A stretch of DNA of 64,000 nt, from assembly GCF_010730195.1 (NCBI RefSeq), contig NZ_AP022613.1, forward strand, positions 1,612,001-1,676,000, given 5' to 3'. The notes under the pieces were generated by a model. It saw only the letters and a list, made by a program, of their open reading frames with translations. It ran no database searches and was not told the DNA's origin. This DNA comes from Mycobacterium conspicuum (lineage in GTDB: Bacteria; Actinomycetota; Actinomycetes; Mycobacteriales; Mycobacteriaceae). The translations under genes and the position numbers were made by a program. This document shows, piece by piece, positions 7,088 through 16,093 of this stretch (position 1 is the first letter of the stretch; every line of letters starts with the position of its first letter).

Positions 7088-8899
7088 ATGGCAACACAAA
7101 CAACACTGGCCTCAGTGGTCGCGGGCGTGCTGGTCGCGGGGGTCGCGCTTTCGGGATGCACCCCCCGGCCCGAGGGCCCAGGCCCGGCGGCGGAAAAGTT
7201 CTTCCGCGCGCTCGCCGTCGGCGACACCGCGACGGCCGCCCAAGTCAGCGACAACCCCAGCGATGCCCGGGAAGCGCTCAACGCGGCCTGGTCCGGCCTG
7301 CAGGCCACCCACCTGGACGCGCAGATCCTCGGGTCGAAATACGCCGAGGACACCGGCACGGTCAACTACCGCTTCACCTGGCACCTGCCCAAGAACCGGG
7401 AATGGAGCTACGACGGCCAGCTGAAGATGGCGCGCGACGAGGGGCACTGGCAGGTCCGCTGGGCCGCGACCGACCTGCATCCCCGGCTGGGCGAACATCA
7501 GACCTTCGCGCTGCGGGCCGATCAGCCGCGCCGCGCCTCGGTGAACGAACTGGGCGGCAGCGACGTCCTGGCGCCGGGCTACCTGTACCACTACACACTG
7601 GACGCGACGCAGGCCGGGCCCGCCCTGATCCAGACGGCGCACGCGGTGATCGACGCCCTGCACCCCTTCAACGACACGCTCAACGACCCCCAGCTGCTGG
7701 CCGAAAAGGCCAGCTCGTCCGCCGATGCGCTGGACCTGGGCGTCACCCTGCAGCCCGCCGACAACGACAAGATCTTTCCGGCGATCGGCAGGCTGCCGGG
7801 CGTGGTGGTGGTGCCGCAGGCCGAGATGCTGCCGACCGATCCGCATTTCGCGCCGGCCGTCGTCGCCGAGGTGAAAAAGGCCGTCATCAACCAGCTCGAC
7901 GGGCAGGCGGGCTGGCGCATCGTCAGCGTCAACCAGAACAACGTCGACGTCGCGGTGCTGCACGAGGTCGAGGGGTCCCCGGCGCCGTCCGTCTCCCTCA
8001 CGCTGGACCGGGTGGTGCAGAACGCGGCCCAGCACGCGGTGAACACCCGCGGCGGCAAGGCGATGATCGTGGTGATCAAGCCGTCGACCGGCGACATCCT
8101 GGCGATCGCGCAGAATGCGGGCGCCGACAGCCAGGGCCTGCTGGCCACCACCGGATTGTTCCCGCCCGGGTCGACGTTCAAGATGATCACGGCCGGCGCC
8201 GCCGTCGAGCGCGACATGGCCACCCCGAACACGATGCTGGGCTGCCCGGGCCACATCGACATCGGGCACCGCACCATCCCCAACTACGGCGGCTTCGATC
8301 TCGGCGTGGTACCGATGGCCCGCGCGTTCGCCAGTTCGTGCAACACCACGTTTGCCGAGCTGGGCAGCAGGATGCCGCCGCGGGGCCTGACGCAGGCGGC
8401 CACCCGGTATGGGCTGGGGCTGGACTATCAGGTCGACGGCATCACGACGGTGACCGGATCGGTGCCGCCGACGGTGGACCTGGCCGAGCGCACCGAGGAC
8501 GGCTTCGGGCAGGGCAAGGTGCTGGTCACCCCGTTCGGCATGGCGCTGGTGGCGGCCACGGTCGCGGCCGGCAAGACCCCGGTGCCGCAGTTGATCGCCG
8601 GCCGGGCGACGACCGTCGACGGCGACAGCACGCCGATCACCCCGAAGATGGTCGACGCGCTGCGGCCGATGATGCGCCTGGTCGTCACCAACGGGACGGC
8701 CAAGGAGATCAACGGCTGCGGCGAGGTCTACGGCAAGACCGGTGAGGCCGAGTTCCCGGGCGGATCGCACTCCTGGTTCGCGGGGTACCGCGGGGACCTG
8801 GCGTTCGCGTCGCTGATCGTCGGGGGCGGCAGCTCGGAATACGCGGTCCGGATGACCAAGGCGATGTTCGAGTCGCTGCCGCCGGGCTACCTGGCGTAG
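7088..8899 (+). CDS. Penicillin-binding lipoprotein, class B transpeptidase (Rv2864c-like)
   Basis: The 603-residue, membrane-anchored DD-transpeptidase probably cross-links peptidoglycan outside the membrane. Order of parts: lipoprotein signal peptide with lipobox L-S-G-C (lipid-bearing Cys24); a MecA_N/NTF2-like domain (about 35-150); a PBP dimerisation-type region; and the transpeptidase domain with S-T-F-K (Ser362), S-C-N (417-419) and K-T-G (550-552), all three penicillin-binding motifs intact. Start: ATG at 7088, which puts the signal peptide at the N-terminus and gives the same length as Rv2864c; an upstream GTG at 7043 would bury it behind 15 extra residues. It appears to be transcribed alone. 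Confidence 0.95.
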   Translation: MATQTTLASVVAGVLVAGVALSGCTPRPEGPGPAAEKFFRALAVGDTATAAQVSDNPSDAREALNAAWSGLQATHLDAQILGSKYAEDTGTVNYRFTWHLPKNREWSYDGQLKMARDEGHWQVRWAATDLHPRLGEHQTFALRADQPRRASVNELGGSDVLAPGYLYHYTLDATQAGPALIQTAHAVIDALHPFNDTLNDPQLLAEKASSSADALDLGVTLQPADNDKIFPAIGRLPGVVVVPQAEMLPTDPHFAPAVVAEVKKAVINQLDGQAGWRIVSVNQNNVDVAVLHEVEGSPAPSVSLTLDRVVQNAAQHAVNTRGGKAMIVVIKPSTGDILAIAQNAGADSQGLLATTGLFPPGSTFKMITAGAAVERDMATPNTMLGCPGHIDIGHRTIPNYGGFDLGVVPMARAFASSCNTTFAELGSRMPPRGLTQAATRYGLGLDYQVDGITTVTGSVPPTVDLAERTEDGFGQGKVLVTPFGMALVAATVAAGKTPVPQLIAGRATTVDGDSTPITPKMVDALRPMMRLVVTNGTAKEINGCGEVYGKTGEAEFPGGSHSWFAGYRGDLAFASLIVGGGSSEYAVRMTKAMFESLPPGYLA

Positions 8900-8909
8900 C
8901 TGTCGGCGG

Positions 8910-8915
8910 TAAATT
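8910..8915 (+). promoter_or_regulatory. Putative leaderless -10 box TAAATT
   Basis: TAAATT is followed by exactly 6 nt and then the ATG at 8922, with no ribosome site. This is the spacing expected for a leaderless transcript starting at the A of ATG. Confidence 0.5.
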
Positions 8916-8921
8916 GCGAGC

Positions 8922-9506
8922 ATGACCGATAACGGCGGGGACATGGTGTCCCTGCGGGTCTCGGACGCCGACCGCAACGGCACGATGCGGCGACTGCACA
9001 ACGCGGTTGCGCTCGGGCTGATCGATATCAACGAGTTCGAGCAGCGCTCGTCGCGAGTGTCCTACGCGCGGACGCAAAGCGAGCTGGCCGGGCTGGTCAG
9101 CGACCTGCCCGGGCCGGGCGCGATCGTCACGTCGGCGGCCGACCGCGTCGAGCTGCGCGGCTGGGCGGGCTCGCTGAAGCGCCACGGCGAATGGATGGTC
9201 CCCACCCGGTTGGCGCTGGTGCGCCGGCTCGGGTCGGTCGAGCTCGACCTCACCAAGGCTCGGTTCGCGGGGCCGGTGGTGGTCATCGAGCTCGACATGC
9301 GATTCGGCTCGGTGGACATCCGCCTGCCCGACCGGGCCAGCGCCTCGATCGACGACGTCGAGGTCTATGTCGGCAGCGCCGCTGATCGCCGCAAGGACGC
9401 CCCGGCGGAGGGGACGCCGCACGTGGTGCTGACCGGTCGGGTGGTGTGCGGCTCGGTGATCATCCGGGGGCCCCGGCGCTCGTTGCGGCGTCGCCTTGGC
9501 GGTTGA
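8922..9506 (+). CDS. DUF1707 protein with C-terminal LiaF-like beta domain (Rv2862c-like)
   Basis: This 194-residue protein has an N-terminal DUF1707 (SHOCT-like) helical region at about residues 9-62 (LRVSDADRNGTMRRLHNA ... GLIDINEFEQR). A C-terminal right-handed beta region (about 100-185) follows, with repeated hydrophobic/Gly turns such as FGSVDIRLPD and VVCGSVIIRG, reminiscent of LiaF/YvqF cell-envelope stress proteins. No membrane helix is seen, so it is probably cytosolic or peripheral. The function is unknown. Position and layout match Rv2862c. Its TGA stop lies inside the left arm of an inverted repeat. Confidence 0.8.
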   Translation: MTDNGGDMVSLRVSDADRNGTMRRLHNAVALGLIDINEFEQRSSRVSYARTQSELAGLVSDLPGPGAIVTSAADRVELRGWAGSLKRHGEWMVPTRLALVRRLGSVELDLTKARFAGPVVVIELDMRFGSVDIRLPDRASASIDDVEVYVGSAADRRKDAPAEGTPHVVLTGRVVCGSVIIRGPRRSLRRRLGG

Positions 9507-9561
9507 CTCTGCGTCCAGCGCGACAAAGTGCGAGAGGACCGCACCGTAGGCGCAGAGTCAA
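9503..9561. repeat. Inverted repeat at the end of the DUF1707 gene
   Basis: Perfect 11-bp arms TTGACTCTGCG (9503-9513) and CGCAGAGTCAA (9551-9561) are separated by 37 nt. The stop codon of the DUF1707 gene is within the left arm. A role as a transcript-end structure is plausible; there is no U-tract. Confidence 0.65.
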
Positions 9562-9578
9562 TGACCCGCGACAGCCCG

Positions 9579-9584
9579 TAAACT
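9579..9584 (+). promoter_or_regulatory. Putative leaderless -10 box TAAACT for mapB
   Basis: TAAACT is followed by 6 nt and then the ATG at 9591, with no Shine-Dalgarno. Confidence 0.5.
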
Positions 9585-9590
9585 GGCGGA

Positions 9591-10448
9591 ATGCCTGCTC
9601 GCACCGCGCTTTCTCCCGGAGTGTTGTCCCCGACGCTGCCGGTGCCCAATCGCATCCCGCGTCCCGAGTACGCCTGGAAGCCGACGGCCAAGGAGGGCAC
9701 CGAGCCGTGGGTGCAGACGCCCGAGGTGATCGAAAAGATGCGCGTCGCCGGCAAGATCGCGGGCGGCGCGCTGGCCGAGGCGGGCAAGGCGGTCGCGCCG
9801 GGCGTGACGACCGACGAACTGGACCGGATCGCGCACGAGTACATGGTCGACCACGGCGCGTACCCGTCGACGTTGGGCTACAAGGGATTTCCGAAGTCGT
9901 GCTGCACGTCGCTCAACGAGGTGATTTGTCACGGCATCCCGGACTCGACGGTGATCGAAGACGGCGACATCGTCAACATCGACGTCACTGCCTACATCGA
10001 CGGGGTGCACGGCGACACCAACGCCACCTTCCTGGCCGGGGACGTGTCGGAAGAGCACCGGCTGCTCGTCGAGCGCACCCGCGAGGCGACGATGCGCGCG
10101 ATCAACGCCGTCAAGCCCGGGCGCGCGCTGTCGGTCATCGGCCGGGTCATCGAGTCGTACGCAAATCGGTTCGGCTACAACGTGGTTCGCGACTTCACCG
10201 GGCATGGCATCGGCACCACGTTTCACAACGGGCTGGTGGTCTTGCACTACGACCAGCCTTCGGTGTCGACGATCATCGAGCCGGGCATGACGTTCACCAT
10301 CGAGCCGATGATCAACCTCGGCGCGCTGGACTACGAAATCTGGGACGACGGCTGGACGGTGGTCACCCGGGACCGCAAGTGGACCGCGCAGTTCGAGCAC
10401 ACCCTGCTGGTCACCGATACCGGTGTCGAGATCCTCACGCTGCCATAG
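9591..10448 (+). CDS. mapB: Methionine aminopeptidase, type Ic (MapB)
   Basis: Removes the initiator methionine from nascent proteins in the cytosol, using a binuclear metal site. The 285-residue product carries the actinobacterial N-terminal extension of about 40 residues with a proline-rich SH3-binding-like stretch (LPVPNRIPRPEY). The pita-bread fold follows: the metal ligands lie in VNIDVTAYIDGVHGDTNATF (two Asp), FTGHGIGTTFH (His), FTIEPMI (Glu) and QFEHTLLV (Glu). Length and sequence match Rv2861c. A separate palindrome and promoter lie upstream; cobQ follows 14 bp downstream. Confidence 0.96.
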   Translation: MPARTALSPGVLSPTLPVPNRIPRPEYAWKPTAKEGTEPWVQTPEVIEKMRVAGKIAGGALAEAGKAVAPGVTTDELDRIAHEYMVDHGAYPSTLGYKGFPKSCCTSLNEVICHGIPDSTVIEDGDIVNIDVTAYIDGVHGDTNATFLAGDVSEEHRLLVERTREATMRAINAVKPGRALSVIGRVIESYANRFGYNVVRDFTGHGIGTTFHNGLVVLHYDQPSVSTIIEPGMTFTIEPMINLGALDYEIWDDGWTVVTRDRKWTAQFEHTLLVTDTGVEILTLP

Positions 10449-10462
10449 GGAGCCATAGCCAG

Positions 10463-11968
10463 GTGAGCGGCGCGCTGCTGGTCGCGGGCACCAGCTCGGA
10501 CGCCGGCAAATCCGTGGTGGTCGCGGGGCTGTGCCGGTTGCTGGCGCGCAAGGGAATCCGGGTCGCGCCGTTCAAGGCGCAGAACATGTCCAACAACTCC
10601 GTGGTCACCGTCGAGGGCGGGGAGATCGGTCGGGCCCAGGCGATGCAGGCCCGGGCGGCGGGGCTGGAACCCAGCGTGCGGTTCAACCCGATCCTGCTCA
10701 AGCCCGGCGGCGACCGGACGTCGCAGCTGGTGATCCGCGGGCAGGTCGCCGACTCGGTGAGCGCTGCGGACTCTATGCAGCACCGCGACCGGCTGGCCGG
10801 CATCGTGATGGACGAATTGTCCTCCCTGCGAAGCGAATTCGACGTGGTGATTTGTGAGGGTGCGGGCTCGCCGGCCGAAATAAATCTGCGGGCGAACGAC
10901 GTGGCCAACATGGGACTGGCGCGGGCCGCGAACCTGCCGGTGGTCGTCGTCGGTGACATCGACCGCGGCGGTGTGCTGGCCCATCTCTTCGGGACCGTAG
11001 CGGTGCTCGAGCCCGACGACCAGGCGCTGATCGCGGGCTTCATCATCAACAAGTTCCGCGGCGATCCGGCGCTGCTCGAGCCGGGGCTGCAACAGCTGTC
11101 GGAGTTGACCGGGCGTCCCACCTACGGCGTGCTGCCGTACGAACCCGAGCTGTGGATCGACGCCGAGGATTCGCTGTCGGTGCCGGCGCATGGCGTCGTG
11201 GGCGTGCCGGCGCCGCCGCGCGGCGACGAGTGGCTGCGGGTGGCCGCGGTGCGGCTGCCCCGGATCTCCAACTCGACCGACATCGAGGCGCTGGCCTGCG
11301 AGCCGGGGGTGCTGGTGCGGTGGGTGACCGACCCGGCCGAATTGGCCGACGTCGACCTGGTCGTGCTGCCGGGGACCAAGGCCACGGTTGCGGACCTGTC
11401 CTGGCTGCACGAGCGTGGCCTGGCCGGCCCGATCGCGGCCCACGCCGCCGCCGGCAAGCCGGTACTGGGCATCTGCGGGGGCTTTCAGATGTTGTGCCGG
11501 CACGTCGTGGACGAAATCGAATCGGGGGCCGGGGAAGTCGCGGGGCTGGGGTTGCTGGATGTTGACATCGTCTTCGCCGCCGAGAAGGTCCTGCGCCGCT
11601 GGTCGGCGCCGCTGCGTGGCTACGAGATCCACCATGGCCGGCTCACCCGGTGCGACGAGGCCGGCTGGTTCCATGTCGACACTGAGCCGCAGGGCCTGGC
11701 GCGCGGACCGGTTTTCGGCACCCACTGGCACGGCCTGCTTGACAACGACGATTTTCGCCGCCGGTGGCTGGCCGAGGTGGCCAAGGCGGCCGGGCGCGGC
11801 GGGTTTGCGGTGGCCGACGACGTCGACGTCGCGCAGCGCCGCGACGCGCAGTTGGTGGTGATGGCCGACCTGCTGGCGGCCCATCTCGATATGGCGGCGG
11901 TCATGGAGCTGCTCGAAGGGGGACCGCCACCGCGCGCGCACATCGTCAAAACGTTGCTGCCGCAATAA
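10463..11968 (+). CDS. cobQ: Cobyric acid synthase, glutamine-hydrolysing (CobQ)
   Basis: Amidates adenosylcobyrinic acid a,c-diamide to adenosylcobyric acid, the late amidation of the cobalamin corrin ring. The 501-residue protein has an N-terminal dethiobiotin-synthetase-like ATPase domain with P-loop G-T-S-S-D-A-G-K-S and the family signature APFKAQNMSNN. The C-terminal class-I glutaminase domain has nucleophile Cys338 in G-I-C-G-G-F-Q and the downstream HHGRLTR and THWHGL stretches. Start: GTG at 10463, 14 bp after mapB behind AGGGAG, so it may share the mapB transcript. In M. tuberculosis the orthologue is elsewhere (Rv0255c), so this position is a lineage difference. cobO, cobB and cysG lie 15 kb away. 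Confidence 0.95.
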   Translation: MSGALLVAGTSSDAGKSVVVAGLCRLLARKGIRVAPFKAQNMSNNSVVTVEGGEIGRAQAMQARAAGLEPSVRFNPILLKPGGDRTSQLVIRGQVADSVSAADSMQHRDRLAGIVMDELSSLRSEFDVVICEGAGSPAEINLRANDVANMGLARAANLPVVVVGDIDRGGVLAHLFGTVAVLEPDDQALIAGFIINKFRGDPALLEPGLQQLSELTGRPTYGVLPYEPELWIDAEDSLSVPAHGVVGVPAPPRGDEWLRVAAVRLPRISNSTDIEALACEPGVLVRWVTDPAELADVDLVVLPGTKATVADLSWLHERGLAGPIAAHAAAGKPVLGICGGFQMLCRHVVDEIESGAGEVAGLGLLDVDIVFAAEKVLRRWSAPLRGYEIHHGRLTRCDEAGWFHVDTEPQGLARGPVFGTHWHGLLDNDDFRRRWLAEVAKAAGRGGFAVADDVDVAQRRDAQLVVMADLLAAHLDMAAVMELLEGGPPPRAHIVKTLLPQ

Positions 11969-12073
11969 TTCTGGGTTGCCGGCCGGTAAGTCGGGAGTGC
12001 GGGGGTGACGCCGGGGTGGACAGTGCGTTATGGGGACCGGAGAAAACGACCCGTATGCCGGCCGATTAGCTGT

Positions 12074-12079
12074 TAACGT
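12074..12079 (+). promoter_or_regulatory. Putative leaderless -10 box TAACGT
   Basis: TAACGT is followed by 6 nt and then GTG at 12086, without a ribosome site. This spacing also favours the GTG over the ATGs at 12095 and 12098. Confidence 0.45.
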
Positions 12080-12085
12080 GCGACA

Positions 12086-12649
12086 GTGCCCTCGATGATG
12101 ACCACTCTCGACGGTGTTCCCATTCCCGTGGCCGTCGCCGGTCCCGACAAGGGCGTCGTCGTCGTCATTCTCGGTGCTGAACAGCGCGCACCCGCCGCCT
12201 ACGACGCGGTGTGCGAGCGCCTGCATACCGCGTCGCTGCGGACCGTTGTCATCGGCCCCGACCCGCGGCTGACCAGCAAATCGGTGATCGGCATCCTCGA
12301 CTCCCTGGGCATCGAGTGGTCGGTGGTGGTCGGTGACCGGGCCGGCGCCGAGCTGGCCTGGAAGCTCGCGGCGACCAGGTTGGGCCGGTTCGTCGGGCTG
12401 GTGGCCATCGACCGCGGACATCCGCGGGTGGCCGACGTCGACGGCGTGGTGCGCGACGATGAATGCCCGCCGGTGGAGGTCGCCACCACCGTTTTGGTCA
12501 GCTCCCCGGCCGCCCGGGCGATCGCCAGCGAGAGCCAGCGGTTCGTCTACGCCGACTACCGGATCGTGGACCTGCTCGCGCGGCGCAACGCGCAGGAGTC
12601 CACCGCGCAGTTGGCCACCGAGATCGTGATGCGCACCAGCACCTGGTAA
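12086..12649 (+). CDS. Small alpha/beta-hydrolase-like protein of unknown function
   Basis: The 187-residue protein alternates beta strands (GVVVVILGA, LRTVVIGPD, EWSVVVGDRAGAELAW, GLVAIDRG, VATTVLVSS) and helices in an alpha/beta-hydrolase-like order. The position of the nucleophile elbow reads G-D-R-A-G, not G-x-S-x-G, so the catalytic serine appears missing and hydrolase activity is doubtful. No membrane or signal segment is seen. It stands between cobQ and glnA4 with its own putative leaderless promoter, and I cannot assign a role. Confidence 0.65.
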   Translation: MPSMMTTLDGVPIPVAVAGPDKGVVVVILGAEQRAPAAYDAVCERLHTASLRTVVIGPDPRLTSKSVIGILDSLGIEWSVVVGDRAGAELAWKLAATRLGRFVGLVAIDRGHPRVADVDGVVRDDECPPVEVATTVLVSSPAARAIASESQRFVYADYRIVDLLARRNAQESTAQLATEIVMRTSTW

Positions 12650-12655
12650 CCGGTT

Positions 12656-12661
12656 TAGGCT
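12656..12661 (+). promoter_or_regulatory. Putative leaderless -10 box TAGGCT for the glnA4 operon
   Basis: TAGGCT is followed by 6 nt and then the ATG at 12668, without a ribosome site. It would drive glnA4, the amidase, aldC and the SDR gene. Confidence 0.5.
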
Positions 12662-12667
12662 GGCTCG

Positions 12668-14029
12668 ATGTTGTCGTTAGCCGAACTGGAACGAATGGTC
12701 CTTGACGGCCCCGACGGGGGTATCGACACCGTCATCGTGGCGTTCGCCGACATGCAGGGGCGGCTGGTCGGCAAGCGGGTGTCGGCGCCGGATTTCGTCG
12801 AGCAGGTCGCCGCCCACGGCGCCGAATGTTGCAACTATCTGCTCGCCGTCGACGTCGAGATGAACACCGTGCCCGGTTACGCGATGTCCAGCTGGGACAC
12901 CGGGTACGGGGACATGGAAATGGCTCCGGACCTCGACACCCTTCGGCTCGTTCCGTGGCTGCCGGCCACCGCGCTGGTGATCGCCGATTTGCGCTGGCGC
13001 GACGGCAGCGCGGTGGCCGCCGCGCCGCGCGGCATCCTGCGCCGCCAGCTGGAGCGGCTGAGCAGCCACGGGCTGGCGGCCAACGTCGCGACCGAACTCG
13101 AGTTCATGGTCTTCGACGACACCTACCGCCAGGCATGGGCCGCCGGCTATCGCGGGCTGACCCCGGCCAGCGACTACAACGTCGACTACGCCATCCTGGC
13201 GTCGTCGCGCATGGAGCCGCTGCTGCGGGACATCCGGCTCGGCATGGCCGGCGCGGGCCTGCACTGCGAGGCCATCAAGGGGGAGTGCAACCGGGGCCAG
13301 CAGGAGCTCGGCTTCCGCTACGACGACGCGCTGGTCACCTGCGACAACCACACCATCTACAAGAACGGCGCCAAGGAAATCGCCGACCAGCACGGCAAGA
13401 GCCTGACATTCATGGCGAAATACGATGAGCGCGAAGGCAACAGCTGTCATATCCACCTGTCGCTGCGAGCGGCCGACGGTTCGGCGCCGTTCGCCGACAG
13501 CGCCGGACCGCATGGCATGTCGTCGACGTTCGAGAACTTCCTGGCCGGCGCATTGGCCACCATGGCCGAACTCACCCTGTTCTATGCGCCGAACATCAAC
13601 TCCTACAAGCGATTTGCCGATGGCAGCTTCGCGCCGACCGCGCTGGCCTGGGGCCTGGACAACCGAACCTGCGCGGTGCGCGTCGTCGGCCACGACGACA
13701 ACATCCGCATGGAGTGCCGCGTCCCCGGCGGGGACGTCAACCCGTATCTGGCGGTGGCGGCCCTGGTGGCGGGGGGACTGTACGGGATGGAGCGCAAGCT
13801 GCAGCCACCCGAGCCGTTTCGGGGCAACGCCTATCAGGCGGACGGGGTGGGTCGGCTGCCCAGCACGCTGGCCGCGGCCGCCGAACTATTTGAGAAGTCG
13901 AACGTCGCGGCCGACGCGTTCGGCGGCGAGGTCGTCGCGCATTATCTGAACAACGCGCGGGTGGAATTGGCGGCCTTCAACGCCGCCGTCACGGATTGGG
14001 AGAGGGTACGGGGATTTGAGCGGCTCTAG
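12668..14029 (+). CDS. glnA4: Glutamine-synthetase-like ligase GlnA4 (gamma-glutamylamine synthetase type)
   Basis: This 453-residue glutamine-synthetase-fold enzyme has the N-terminal beta-grasp (VIVAFADMQGRLVGKR) and catalytic barrel with ATELEFMVFDD, the ammonia/glutamate-site stretch GNSCHIHLSL, APNINSYKRF and the C-terminal NRTCAVRV...ECRVPGGDVNPYLA. It matches Rv2860c. In other actinobacteria, GlnA paralogues of this type ligate glutamate to amines such as ethanolamine or polyamines rather than ammonia. The next three genes (gamma-glutamyl amide hydrolase, aldehyde dehydrogenase, SDR) fit such a pathway, so true glutamine synthesis is unlikely. The substrate is inferred. It overlaps the next gene by 14 bp. 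Confidence 0.9.
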   Translation: MLSLAELERMVLDGPDGGIDTVIVAFADMQGRLVGKRVSAPDFVEQVAAHGAECCNYLLAVDVEMNTVPGYAMSSWDTGYGDMEMAPDLDTLRLVPWLPATALVIADLRWRDGSAVAAAPRGILRRQLERLSSHGLAANVATELEFMVFDDTYRQAWAAGYRGLTPASDYNVDYAILASSRMEPLLRDIRLGMAGAGLHCEAIKGECNRGQQELGFRYDDALVTCDNHTIYKNGAKEIADQHGKSLTFMAKYDEREGNSCHIHLSLRAADGSAPFADSAGPHGMSSTFENFLAGALATMAELTLFYAPNINSYKRFADGSFAPTALAWGLDNRTCAVRVVGHDDNIRMECRVPGGDVNPYLAVAALVAGGLYGMERKLQPPEPFRGNAYQADGVGRLPSTLAAAAELFEKSNVAADAFGGEVVAHYLNNARVELAAFNAAVTDWERVRGFERL

Positions 14030-14747
14030 CGCGCCGGTGATAGGGCTGACGACGTATCTGGAGCAGGTGCGGACCGGGATCTGGGACATTCCCGCGGCCT
14101 ATCTGCCGTCCGATTACTTCGAGGGCGTCGTCATGGCCGGGGGAACCGCGGTGCTGCTGCCGACTCAAGACCCGGGCAGCGCCGCCGGGGTGCTGGACCG
14201 CTTGGACGCGCTGGTGATCACCGGGGGCTATGACCTTGACCCCGCCGCCTATGGTCAGCAACCGCACCCGAGCACCGATGAGCCCCGCGGCGCGCGCGAC
14301 GCCTGGGAGTTCGCGCTGTTAAAGGGCGCGCTGGCGCGGGGGCTGCCGGTGCTGGGCATCTGTCGGGGCGCGCAGGTGCTCAACGTGGCGTTCGGCGGGA
14401 CGCTGCATCAGCATCTGCCCGACGTGATCGGCCACGGCGGGCACCGCGCCGCCAACGGGGTGTTCGCCACGCTGCCGGTGCGCATCGTGGCGGGCACCCG
14501 GCTGGCCGGGCTGCTCGGGGAGAGCGCCAACGCGGCCTGCTATCACCATCAGGCTATCGACAAGGTCGGGGAATCGCTGGTGGTCAGCGCGTGGGACGCC
14601 GACGGTGTGGTCGAGGCGCTGGAGTTGCCCGGCGATGGGTTTGTGCTTGCGGTGCAGTGGCATCCGGAGAAATCCCTGGACGATCTGCGGCTGTTCGCCG
14701 CGGTGGTGGACGCCGCGCGGTCGTATGCGGACAGCCGATGCGGCTGA
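14016..14747 (+). CDS. Class-I glutamine amidotransferase / gamma-glutamyl amide hydrolase, PuuD-like (Rv2859c-like)
   Basis: The 243-residue peptidase C26-type hydrolase resembles PuuD, which releases glutamate from gamma-glutamyl-amine intermediates. Nucleophile Cys116 lies in G-I-C-R-G-A-Q, and the His-x-Glu pair is in Q-W-H-P-E (His216, Glu218), completing the triad. The first residues VIGLTTYLEQVRTG are typical of the family. Start: TTG at 14016, with AGAGGG ten bases upstream and overlapping glnA4; GTG at 14037 is the alternative. It lacks the long repetitive N-terminus of the M. tuberculosis homologue. It overlaps aldC by 10 bp. Confidence 0.88.
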   Translation: MSGSSAPVIGLTTYLEQVRTGIWDIPAAYLPSDYFEGVVMAGGTAVLLPTQDPGSAAGVLDRLDALVITGGYDLDPAAYGQQPHPSTDEPRGARDAWEFALLKGALARGLPVLGICRGAQVLNVAFGGTLHQHLPDVIGHGGHRAANGVFATLPVRIVAGTRLAGLLGESANAACYHHQAIDKVGESLVVSAWDADGVVEALELPGDGFVLAVQWHPEKSLDDLRLFAAVVDAARSYADSRCG

Positions 14748-16093
14748 TCAACCCCGCCACCGAGCAGGTGCTGCGCTCGGTCGAGCACGCCGACGCCGCC
14801 GCCGTCGACGACGCGGTGCGCCGGGCCGGCGCGGCCCAGCGGCGCTGGGCCAGACGGGCACCGGCCGAACGTGCCGCCGCGCTGCGGGCGTTCGCCGCCG
14901 CCGTCGACGCCCACATCGACGAGCTGGCCGCCCTCGAGGTGGCCAACTCCGGGCACCCGATCTCCTCCGCCGAATGGGAGGCCGGCCACGTCCGCGACGT
15001 GCTGAACTTCTATGCCGGCGGCCCGGAACGCTTGTCCGGCAAGCAGATTCCCGTCGCCGGGGGCCTGGACGTCACCTTCCACGAACCGCTGGGCGTGGTC
15101 GGGGTGATCACACCGTGGAACTTCCCGATGATGATCGCGTCCTGGGGCATCGCGCCGGCCCTGGCCGCCGGCAACGCCGTGCTGGTCAAGCCCGCCGAGT
15201 GGACCCCGCTGACGACGATGCGGCTCGGTGAGCTGGCCGCCGAAGCCGGGCTGGACGCGGACCTGCTGCAGGTGCTGCCGGGCGCCGGCGAGGTGGTGGG
15301 GCAGCGGTTCGTCACCCACCCCGCCGTCCGCAAGATCGTCTTCACCGGGTCGACCGAAGTCGGCAAGCGCGTAATGGCTGGCGCCGCAGCGCAAGTCAAG
15401 CGGGTCACGCTGGAGCTTGGGGGCAAAAGCGCCAACATCGTGTTCGCCGACTGCGACCTGGAGCGCGCGGCGGCCACCGCGCCGGCCGGGGTGTTCGACA
15501 ACGCCGGTCAGGACTGCTGTGCCCGCAGCCGAATCCTGGTGCAGCGCAGCGTCTACGACCGGTTCATGGAGTTGCTCGAACCCGCGGTGAAACGCGTCGT
15601 CGTCGGGGACCCGACGGCCCGCGACACCGAGATGGGTCCGTTGGTGTCCGGCGCGCACCGCGACAAGGTGGCCTCCTATGTGCCCGACGACGCCCCGGTC
15701 GCGTTCCGCGGCTCGGCGCCGCAGGGACCCGGATTCTGGTTCGCCCCAACGGTTCTCACGCCGCCGCGCGGCGACCGCGCGGTCACCGAGGAGATCTTCG
15801 GCCCGGTGGTCACGGTGCTGGCGTTCGACGACGAGGCCGACGCCGTCGCGCTGGCCAACGACACGGCCTACGGGTTGTCGGGCTCGATCTGGACCGACGA
15901 CCTGTCCCGCGCGCTGCGGGTGTCGCGGGCGGTCGAAGCCGGCAACCTCTCGGTGAACTCCCACTCCTCGGTCCGCTACCAAACGCCCTTCGGCGGTTTC
16001 AAGGAGTCGGGGCTGGGCCGCGGGCTGGGCCCGGACGCTCCGCTGCACTTCACCGAGACCAAGAACGTGTTCATCGCAATCAAGGAGGATTAG
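14738..16093 (+). CDS. aldC: NAD(P)-dependent aldehyde dehydrogenase (AldC)
   Basis: The 451-residue aldehyde dehydrogenase has the NAD-binding stretch TPWNFPMM, the general base Glu226 in E-L-G-G-K-S and the catalytic Cys260 in G-Q-D-C-C-A-R. The C-terminal FGPVVTV and NSHSSVRYQTPFGGFKESGLGR signatures are also present. It matches Rv2858c. The start ATG at 14738 sits inside the 3' end of the amidase gene, so translation is coupled. Given its neighbours, it probably oxidises the aldehyde formed from a glutamylated or free amine to an acid; the substrate is inferred only. Confidence 0.93.
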   Translation: MRLINPATEQVLRSVEHADAAAVDDAVRRAGAAQRRWARRAPAERAAALRAFAAAVDAHIDELAALEVANSGHPISSAEWEAGHVRDVLNFYAGGPERLSGKQIPVAGGLDVTFHEPLGVVGVITPWNFPMMIASWGIAPALAAGNAVLVKPAEWTPLTTMRLGELAAEAGLDADLLQVLPGAGEVVGQRFVTHPAVRKIVFTGSTEVGKRVMAGAAAQVKRVTLELGGKSANIVFADCDLERAAATAPAGVFDNAGQDCCARSRILVQRSVYDRFMELLEPAVKRVVVGDPTARDTEMGPLVSGAHRDKVASYVPDDAPVAFRGSAPQGPGFWFAPTVLTPPRGDRAVTEEIFGPVVTVLAFDDEADAVALANDTAYGLSGSIWTDDLSRALRVSRAVEAGNLSVNSHSSVRYQTPFGGFKESGLGRGLGPDAPLHFTETKNVFIAIKED

